Shown: piece after piece, positions 56,181-64,000 of the stretch
How positions within the stretch are numbered: position 1 is the first letter of the stretch
How the letters are laid out: the number at the start of each line of letters is the position of its first letter
Assembly (NCBI GenBank): GCA_038380435.1
Contig: JAWZYU010000028.1
Location: 22,428,201-22,492,200 of the forward strand
From: Ryuthela nishihirai
Lineage: Eukaryota > Arthropoda > Arachnida > Araneae > Heptathelidae
Length of the DNA: 64,000 nucleotides
Direction: 5' to 3'
Translations under genes and position numbers: made by a program
The notes under the pieces: model-generated
What the model was told of the DNA's origin: nothing
Seen by the model: only the letters and a program-made list of their open reading frames with translations
The model's database searches: none

Positions 56181-59100
56181 TCTCGATCCCCTTGCACGCG
56201 TTGCTTTGTGTCCATACTTGTTTTATATACGACAGGTTTCTGGAGTGTGGCCCCACATTCTCAGTCGCTTTTGATAATTTTTACCTCTTTCACTCTTCAG
56301 AGGACCGATTTCTGAAGCCCCGTAATCTCGATCCCTTTCTAGCCATTTTTTTCTTTTCTTTTTTTCACTATATATACATTTTTTTAAAGGACCGATTTCT
56401 GGAGCCTCATAATCTCGATCCCCTTGCACGCGTTGCTTTGTGTCCATACTTGTTTTATATACGACAGGTTTCTGGAGTGTGGCCCCACATTCTCAGTCGC
56501 TTTTGATAATTTTTACCTCTTTCACTCTTCAGAGGACCGATTTCTGAAGCCCCGTAATCTCGATCCCTTTCTAGCCATTTTCTTCTTTTCTTTTTTTCAC
56601 TATATATACATTTTTTTAAAGGACCGATTTCTGGAGCCTCATAATCTCGATCCCCTTGCACGCGTTGCTTTGTGTCCATACTTGTTTTATATACGACAGG
56701 TTTCTGGAGTGTGGCCCCACATTCTCAGTCGCTTTTGGTAATTTTTACCTCTTTCACTCTTCAGAGGACCGATTTCTGAAGCCCCGTAATCTCGATCCCT
56801 TTCTAGCCATTTTTTTCTTTTCTTTTTTTCACTATATATACATTTTTTTAAAGGACCGATTTCTGGAGCCTCATAATCTCGATCCCCTTGCACGCGTTGC
56901 TTTGTGTCCATACTTGTTTTATATACGACAGGTTTCTGGAGTGTGGCCCCACATTCTCAGTCGCTTTTGATAATTTTTACCTCTTTCACTTTTCAGAGGA
57001 CCGATTTCTGAAGCCCCGTAATCTCGATCCCTTTCTAGCCATTTTTTTCTTTTCTTTTTTTCACTATATATACATTTTTTTAAAGGACCGATTTCTGGAG
57101 CCTCATAATCTCGATCCCCTTGCACGCGTTGCTTTGTGTCCATACTTGTTTTATATACGACAGGTTTCTGGAGTGTGGCCCCACATTCTCAGTCGCTTTT
57201 GATAATTTTTACCTCTTTCACTCTTCAGAGGACCGATTTCTGAAGCCCCGTAATCTCGATCCCTTTCTAGCCATTTTTTTCTTTTCTTTTTTTCACTATA
57301 TATACATTTTTTTAAAGGACCGATTTCTGGAGCCTCATAATCTCGATCCCCTTGCACGCGTTGCTTTGTGTCCATACTTGTTTTATATACGACAGGTTTC
57401 TCGAGTGTGGCCCCACATTCTCAGTCGCTTTTGATAATTTTTACCTCTTTCACTCTTCAGAGGACCGATTTCTGAAGCCCCGTAATCTCGATCCCTTTCT
57501 AGCCATTTTTTTCTTTTCTTTTTTTCACTATATATACATTTTTTTAAAGGACCGATTTCTGGAGCCTCATAATCTCGATCCCCTTGCACGCGTTGCTTTG
57601 TGTCCATACTTGTTTTATATACGACAGGTTTCTGGAGTGTGGCCCCACATTCTCAGTCGCTTTTGATAATTTTTACCTCTTTCATTCTTCAGAGGACCGA
57701 TTTCTGAAGCCCCGTAATCTCGATCCCTTTCTAGCCATTTTTTTCTTCTCTTTTTTTCACTATATATACATTTTTTTAAAGGACCGATTTCTGGAGCCAC
57801 ATAATCTCGATCCCCTTGCACGCGTTGCTTTGTGTCCATACTTGTTTTATATACGACAGGTTTCTGGAGTGTGGCCCCACATTCTCAGTCGCTTTTGATA
57901 ATTTTTACCTCTTTCACTTTTCAGAGGACCGATTTCTGAAGCCCCGTAATCTCGATCCCTTTCTAGCCATTTTTTTCTTTTCTTTTTTTCACTATATATA
58001 CATTTTTTTAAAGGACCGATTTCTGGAGCCTCATAATCTCGATCCCCTTGCACGAGTTGCTTTATGTCCATACTTGTTTTATATACGACAGGTTTCTGGA
58101 GTGTGGCCCCACATTCTCAGTCGCTTTTGGTAATTTTTACCTCTTTCACTTTTCAGAGGACCGATTTCTGAAGCCCCGTAATCTCGATCCCTTTCTAGTC
58201 ATTTTTTTTTTTCTTTTTTTCACTATATATACATTTTTTTAAAGGACCGATTTCTGGAGCCACATAATCTCGATCCCCTTGCACGCGTTGCTTTGTGTCC
58301 ATACTTGTTTTATATACGACAGGTTTCTGGAGTGTGGCCCCACATTCTCAGTCGCTTTTGATAATTTTTACCTCTTTCACTTTTCAGAGGACCGATTTCT
58401 GAAGCCCCGTAATCTCGATCCCTTTCTAGTCATTTTTTTTTTTCTTTTTTTCACTATATATACATTTTTTTAAAGGACCGATTTCTGGAGCCACATAATC
58501 TCGATCCCCTTGCACGCGTTGCTTTGTGTCCATACTTGTTTTATATACGACAGGTTTCTGGAGTGTGGCCCCACATTCTCAGTCGCTTTTGGTAATTTTT
58601 ACCTCTTTCACTCTTCAGAGGACCGATTTCTGAAGCCCCGTAATCTCGATCCCTTTCTAGCCATTTTTTTCTTTTCTTTTTTTCACTATATATACATTTT
58701 TTTAAAGGACCGATTTCTGGAGCCTCATAATCTCGATCCCCTTGCACGCGTTGCTTTGTGTCCATACTTGTTTTATATACGACAGGTTTCTGGAGTGTGG
58801 CCCCACATTCTCAGTCGCTTTTGATAATTTTTACCTCTTTCACTTTTCAGAGGACCGATTTCTGAAGCCCCGTAATCTCGATCCCTTTCTAGCCATTTTC
58901 TTCTTTTCTTTTTTTCACTATATATACATTTTTTTAAAGGACCGATTTCTGGAGCCTCATAATCTCGATCCCCTTGCACGCGTTGCTTTGTGTCCATACT
59001 TGTTTTATATACGACAGGTTTCTGGAGTGTGGCCCCACATTCTCAGTCGCTTTTGATAATTTTTACCTCTTTCACTCTTCAGAGGACCGATTTCTGAAGC

Positions 59101-60455
59101 CCCGTAATCTCGATCCCTTTCTAGCCATTTTTTTCTTTTCTTTTTTTCACTATATATACATTTTTTTAAAGGACCGATTTCTGGAGCCTCATAATCTCGA
59201 TCCCCTTGCACGCGTTGCTTTGTGTCCATACTTGTTTTATATACGACAGGTTTCTGGAGTGTGGCCCCACATTCTCAGCCGCTTTTGGTAATTTTTACCT
59301 CTTTCACTTTTCAGAGGACCGATTTCTGAAGCCCCGTAATCTCGATCCCTTTCTAGCCATTTTTTTCTTTTCTTTTTTTCACTATATATACATTTTTTTA
59401 AAGGACCGATTTCTGGAGCCTCATAATCTCGATCCCCTTGCACGCGTTGCTTTATGTCCATACTTGTTTTATATACGACAGGTTTCTGGAGTGTGGCCCC
59501 ACATTCTCAGTCGCTTTTGGTAATTTTTACCTGTTTCACTTTTCAGAGGACCGATTTCTGAAGCCCCGTAATCTCGATCCCTTTCTAGTCATTTTTTTTT
59601 TTTTTTTTCACTATATATACATTTTTTTAAAGGACCGATTTCTGGAGCCTCATAATCTCGATCCCCTTGCACGCGTTGCTTTGTGTCCGTACTTGTTTTA
59701 TATACGACAGGTTTCTGGAGTGTGGCCCCACATTCTCAGTCGCTTTTGGTAATTTTTACCTCTTTCACTTTTCAGAGGACCGATTTCTGAAGCCCCGTAA
59801 TCTCGATCCCTTTCTAGTCATTTTTTTTTCTTTTTTTCACTATATATACATTTTTTTAAAGGACCGATTTCTGGAGCCTCATAATCTCGATCCCTTGCAC
59901 GCGTTGCTTTGTGTCCATACTTGTTTTATATACGACAGGTTTCTGGAGTGTGGCCCCACATTCTCAGTCGCTTTTGGTAATTTTTACCTGTTTCACTTTT
60001 CAGAGGACCGATTTCTGAAGCCCCGTAATCTCGATCCCTTTCTAGTCATTTTTTTTTCTTTTTTTCACTATATATACATTTTTTTAAAGGACCGATTTCT
60101 GGAGCCTCATAATCTCGATCCCCTTGCACGCGTTGCTTTGTGTCCGTACTTGTTTTATATACGACAGGTTTCTGGAGTGTAGCCCCACATTCTCAGTCGC
60201 TTTTGGTAATTTTTACCTCTTTCACTTTTCAGAGGACCGATTTCTGAAGCCCCGTAATCTCGATCCCTTTCTAGCCATTTTTTCTTTTCTTTTTTCACTA
60301 TATATACATTTTTTTAAAGGACCGATTTCTGGAGCCTCATAATCTCGATCCCCTTGCACGCGTTGCTTTGTGTCCGTACTTGTTTTATATACGACAGGTT
60401 CTGGAGTGTAGCCCCACATTCTCAGTCGCTTTTGGTAATTTTTATCTCTTTCACT

Positions 60456-60635
60456 AACTACCAATAAAGGTGACGAGAACAACTAAGAAAAAAATAACCT
60501 CCCAGAGCAATTAGCAATAAAGTGGAGAAGAAAAAGTTAGGAATAAAGTTGACAGGAAAGAATAATTAAAGGGGAGAAGAAGATCTACTGGTAAAGGTCA
60601 CAAAAAAACTAGCAATAAAGCTGACAAACACAAAT
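60456..60635. repeat. degenerate short repeats after the satellite
   Basis: Imperfect units around AGCAATAAAGTGGAGAAG / AGCAATAAAGCTGACAAAC / GGAATAAAGTTGACAGG occur about every 35-50 bp. The satellite stops abruptly inside a unit before it. From 60636 to 61406 only AT-rich DNA was seen. Confidence 0.5.
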
Positions 60636-61406
60636 AAGTTTTTCAATTAAACAAATCCTGACTTGCTAAGCGTCATGTGCTCGATAGATGTGCATGTGAG
60701 AAAGTTTAATTGTCTTTCCCAAGCACAACGCTGTTTACGCTGATTTTTGTCAACATTAAAATGACTACTGATAATACACAGGAACTACCTTGAAGGCAAT
60801 AAACATTAAAACTCGGCGACTAGTTAACTACTATGCTCGTAGTAGTAGTATGTTGCAGTGTTTTCATGATTGCGAGCATCACCTGTAATTCCCTTATCTA
60901 ATGTGGCGTAGCACAATCTCTCACACCATTCCCTTTGATAATATTCCGTTTTACAAATACCAGTGGAATGTTAATACTTGCTAAAGAAAAAATTCGCTCT
61001 TGTGAAACCCGAATTAGTAAGTGATGAATATAACTGGTATCATTTTGGTACTACATCTAAATACAAATTAAAATAATTATGAGAAGCTATTGCTATTAAG
61101 TAACAATTAATGTGTAGCATGTTTAAATTTATCTTTTCAACATTCTTTAAGCTTACGACTAAATATTGATAAACCATCTTGTTTGACAAATTGAAATAAT
61201 TAACTGGATTCAATTAAAACATTTAAAATATTTACAATTTATTCAAATATTCTAATTACCATTACAACTGCTTAAAAAAAAAGCCTTCACTTCTCAAATA
61301 ATAATGGCGAAAAATAATTAGCAATGGACCATTAATACTAATAATCAGTCAAATCAGCATTATAATTCTAAATTTTTAAAAGTGTTTTTCATAAATCTAT
61401 TCGTAC

Positions 61407-61495
61407 CTCTTAATTCCTTTCGGTTCATGCCATCCTCCAATCATTAAATAAGTTCTATCTGAGGAAACACTCAACATGTCTGCCCTACGCAATGG
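61407..61495 (-). other. possible internal coding exon of an unknown host gene
   Basis: On the minus strand an 89-bp stretch is bounded by an acceptor-like TTTCCGTTCTGATCCAG (AG at 61496-61497) and a donor AAGAG|GTACGA (GT at 61405-61406). The frame is open and reads PLRRADMLSVSSDRTYLM then IGGWHEPKGIKR, with a complex amino-acid mix unlike translated AT-rich DNA. I do not recognise the protein; the GGW motif recalls kelch-type blades but one motif is not enough. No neighbouring exon was found. A TGACGTCA lies at 61620-61627. Confidence 0.2.
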
Positions 61496-61497
61496 CT

Positions 61498-62518
61498 GGA
61501 TCAGAACGGAAATATTTAGGAAAAATGCTGGACAATGTTTCTTTCAATAATAATGGAGATATATAATGATAATATACTGTTGCGTCAAACAGATAGCGTT
61601 TGGTAGTTTTCTTCTAGTGTGACGTCACTCTTTGTTCTGCATTCAAAAAATTGCCTTTAAAATTTAACTATTGGTGTCTAAATGACATTTGGTACTCAAA
61701 TCATTCATTAAAATATTTACAAGTAACCAAATGAAAAAAAATATTTCTTTTCCAATCATAATGAATAAAAGATTAATTGCATTATACCACTGGTGTATTG
61801 AAGGTGGAGGGGAGGGAGTGATTCCCCTCTTCACCTGGCTTTGATGTTTCTCATGACCCTTCTTCGTGAAAAGAATAAACCATGTTATCCGAATACTATA
61901 TAAATATTATTACATATATCAAATATATAGGAATATATGGAATATCGTCACTGCTTCAGGAAGAGTTCTTTTTTTTCGTGGGTGTGTGTTTGTGTAAGCC
62001 TGTGATTTACACAATTTCAATTTATTTACAGACTAACAGAGTAATATATTTTACAATGCAAATTCAACTGTGAAGAAATGTTTTGGGGATTTTTTTCTAA
62101 TACAATCACCTAAAACCTGTTTATTAAATTATTCTTTTAATCAGTTTCAATTTCGATTTTGAGAACTTAAAGTTTTTGGTTGTTTAAGCAGAAAATCCCT
62201 GAACAATGGGTGTTGGGTACGCTAAAATATGTATGCTAATTATACGATAAAATTGTATGTAAAATTGCTAAAATTGTAACCCTGAGCATAAATTTCTCAG
62301 GGTTAAACAAATGAGGAAACTCCAACTGAAAAGTCCATTAAGAATTTTTTTATTAAATTAAAATTTCCAAAAGAAGGTAATATTTCTTAAATCAACCGCA
62401 ACAATTTATTTTTTACTCGTTTTTGAAAAAATACCAATTGTTTTCACCTCGTCATCAATCTCTAGACGTCTCTCAACGTCTCTGTTTATAGAGATAAACG
62501 AAAAACCGTTTTTCATTT
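61498..62518. other. unassigned AT-rich stretch
   Basis: No convincing gene or element. A 63-codon plus-strand frame at 61882 is low complexity. Confidence 0.35.
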
Positions 62519-62529
62519 GGATATGCATT

Positions 62530-62913
62530 GGATTGGGTTGTTTTACCTCTGAGCGGCACTTTTTTGCACACCGTGAGCTAAATGGCCAGGTCACATGGAC
62601 CCCGAAGGCTCAGAGAAGGTTGGGGGAAGGGACCCAGTGTAACAACTGTTGAGAGACAGATGGTAGCCTCCGGTCAAGGACATCCAGAATGTTCTTCAAC
62701 GTGCACAGGGTTTTCCGAACACGGTGCCACGGCATAACGTCTCATCCGACGGACGGCGGCCTTTACAAGCCCATCGGTGTCCCATACTGACCGTGGGCAT
62801 GGTGGGGAGTTCTACGGAGATAAATCTCAACGCTGACCCAGCTGGGACTCGAACCTGGGAACTACAGATTACGAGCCTGGCGCACTACCGACTGAGCCCC
62901 CCCCCGCCCCCAG
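62530..62913 (-). mobile_element. SINE family A, reversed, 11-bp TSD
   Basis: GGATATGCATT (62519-62529) and GGATATGAATT (62914-62924) are the duplication with one mismatch. The tail comes first (GGTTGTTTTACCTCTGAG) and the head last (GGGACTCGAACCTGGGAAC, then CGACTGAGCCCCCC). Confidence 0.9.
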
Positions 62914-63042
62914 GGATATGAATTAAACAAATATTAAATTTCGTGCTTCCCTAATTTCTCAGTAATTTTAATGTCATTCTCTAATGGCGGAAATTTTTGA
63001 AAAATGACAAAATTTTAAAAGGTATTGGAAACAATTTGTGTA

Positions 63043-63183
63043 CAGTCGCTCAAAAAAGTATCCGAACACCATGGTTGATTGCAGAATTCAGAAAAAATAT
63101 CTGGAAACGATTTTTTTAGGAATTAGTGATCTGGCATCCTTCGTGTCACGTGACACGAAGGATGCCAGATTTTTGAGCGACTG
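63043..63183. mobile_element. Tc1-type MITE, 141 bp, containing a 42-bp perfect palindrome
   Basis: The ends CAGTCGCTCAAAAA (63043-63056) and TTTTTGAGCGACTG (63170-63183) are inverted, with TA at 63041-63042 and 63184-63185. The left side continues AGTATCCGAACACCATGG in the style of Tc1 ends. 63129-63170 is a perfect palindrome (CTTCGTGTCAC|GTGACACGAAG at its centre) overlapping the right end. Confidence 0.8.
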
Positions 63184-63185
63184 TA

Positions 63186-63770
63186 TGCGAGGAATTAAGA
63201 ATTTGGGTCGCGAAATGTGAACATCAAGAACTACGTCTCAACTCCAGGTAGAGGAAATGCAACATTTTTAAGATATGAATAAATTTTTCTCGCATTTTAC
63301 AGGTGCTGATATAATTGCCATTTGGATCTTCCTAATAATTTCTTAGTTCGAATTCCCATTATTAGAGTGTGAATAATTCAAAAACTATAAATTAAAATTT
63401 TTAAAAACTACCTATCTTCCTATAGGGCTCTAAAAAGCAGAAAATAATAATAATATTTATTTAATACATAATACATCCGATTACATTGGTTCAGCCCAGT
63501 GATCACAAATATTACAATTGAATCTTACAGAAATCCACAAGAGTTAATAACTCGCCTGTGGAATTTTATCATATTTCATATATATAATTTAAAATTTTGG
63601 CAACAATAGTCAAAAAATGTTTTAAGTATTTATTCCATTTTTTTTTGTATACCTAAAGTATGGCAATCTTGTCGACTAGGAAAATCGGCGCCCTACTTCC
63701 TTTGAAGCGAATACGAACTCAGTGACTGATTGCACCATCGATATACTTTAGGTTTATTTTCTACATTTTA
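63186..63770. other. AT-rich stretch with a small inverted repeat
   Basis: ACCTAAAGTAT near 63651-63661 and its inverse ATACTTTAGGT near 63743-63753 flank about 80 bp that include a weak B-box-like GAGTTCGTATTC on the minus strand. It may be a decayed tRNA-derived foldback; too weak to assign. Confidence 0.25.
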
Positions 63771-63968
63771 GGGCCCTCCGTGGCCGAGTGGTTAGCGCGT
63801 TTCTTTTTCTGATTTCTGATTGACCTGGTTTCGAGCCCGGGTAAGGCATGGATGTTTGTGTTGTTTTTCTGCTGTGGTCCTGCCATCCTCTCAGACCGTC
63901 TACTACGGCATATAAACTGACTTGTCAGACCTCTGTGGCAAGTAACTGCTTGAGGGTTTTTTTTTTCC
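63771..63968 (+). mobile_element. SINE family B copy
   Basis: CCGTGGCCGAGTGGTTAGCG, the B box GGTTTCGAGCCCGG, AAGGCATGGATGTTTGTG, GGTCCTGCCATCCTCTCAG, and GGCAAGTAACTGCTTGAGGG follow in family order, ending in a T-run. The anticodon-region equivalent is replaced by TTTCTTTTTCTGATTTCTGA. The TSD was not resolved. Confidence 0.82.
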
Positions 63969-64000
63969 TTTCTGGATAGCGGATTACGTGGAAAGGCAAT

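Larger units (their letters stand above)
49873..60455. repeat. 232-bp satellite array, about 45 units, 10.6 kb
   Basis: Head-to-tail units repeat every 232 bp (for example starts at 50515, 50747, 52016, 52248, 52480, 52712). Each has the landmarks TTGCACGCGTTGCTTTGTGT, ACGACAGGTTTCTGGAGTGT, CACATTCTCAGTCGCTTTT, AGGACCGATTTCTGAAGCCC, a T/C-rich tract and CACTATATATACA, then AGGACCGATTTCTGGAGCCT. The last and fourth blocks are related, so the unit arose from an older internal duplication (spacing 84 and 148 bp). Since 232 is 3n+1, each unit shifts the frame and yields staggered open frames of about 104 codons (plus) and 74 codons (minus). These look like by-products. Unit identity is very high, with mainly point changes (GATAAT/GGTAAT, CTCTTC/CTTTTC). 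Higher-order duplications are listed separately. Confidence 0.95.

Noticed and set aside
49942..60342. Tandem protein family of about 104 residues on the plus strand (MHALLCVHTCFIYDRFLECG...)
   Set aside because: The frames overlap each other because the unit is 3n+1, they exist on both strands, and there is no domain, intron or stable start. They follow from the satellite sequence.
49873..60455. CRISPR array or rDNA/5S cluster
   Set aside because: There are no short repeats with unique spacers, and no rRNA, snRNA or 5S-like sequence was recognised in the 232-bp unit.

Overview
This window is animal nuclear DNA. It is AT-rich, almost empty of long open reading frames, and built mainly from layered transposable elements. 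There is no operon structure or other bacterial signal. Abundant Tc1/mariner, hAT and pogo/Tigger DNA transposons, three tRNA-derived SINE families, non-LTR retrotransposon debris and one spliced metazoan housekeeping exon (RPP14) point to an invertebrate. An arthropod, possibly a chelicerate, is my guess; the sequence does not settle it.

Layout. 0-7 kb: the C-terminal end of a non-LTR retrotransposon ORF2, then a nest in which a SINE sits inside one hAT end and a second, nearly whole hAT (2955-4731) is inserted a little further in. 7-13 kb: a SINE, a 516-bp hairpin MITE, a dead mariner, and the one confident host gene, RPP14 (coding exon 12491-12823, acceptor before 12396, poly(A) signals near 12960). 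13-31 kb: a graveyard of seven further Tc1/mariner-type elements or fragments, two of them complete end to end (14973-16178 and 17068-18483), mixed with SINEs and foldback elements. 31-40 kb: mostly featureless AT-rich DNA with an old internal duplication. 40-44 kb: a frameshifted APE/RT LINE split by a SINE. 44-49 kb: small perfect hairpin MITEs, an internally deleted hAT, a head-on SINE pair forming a giant palindrome, and a tandemly duplicated block rich in promoter-type motifs. 49.87-60.46 kb: a 10.6-kb satellite of about 45 units of 232 bp with higher-order duplications. 60-64 kb: low-complexity DNA, one possible exon, more SINEs and a palindromic MITE.

How the parts relate. The SINEs presumably depended on LINE machinery; several copies have target-site duplications (TSDs) of 7-13 bp that fix their ends and orientation. 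Nearly every transposase is broken, so the DNA elements are relics. The satellite is open on both strands in many units, but it is a non-coding tandem repeat on present evidence. The features that stand out are the satellite with its shared truncated unit, the recurring inverted or foldback SINE structures, a SINE carrying a 20-bp filler identical to DNA 1.1 kb away, and the CRE/CCAAT-bearing duplication.
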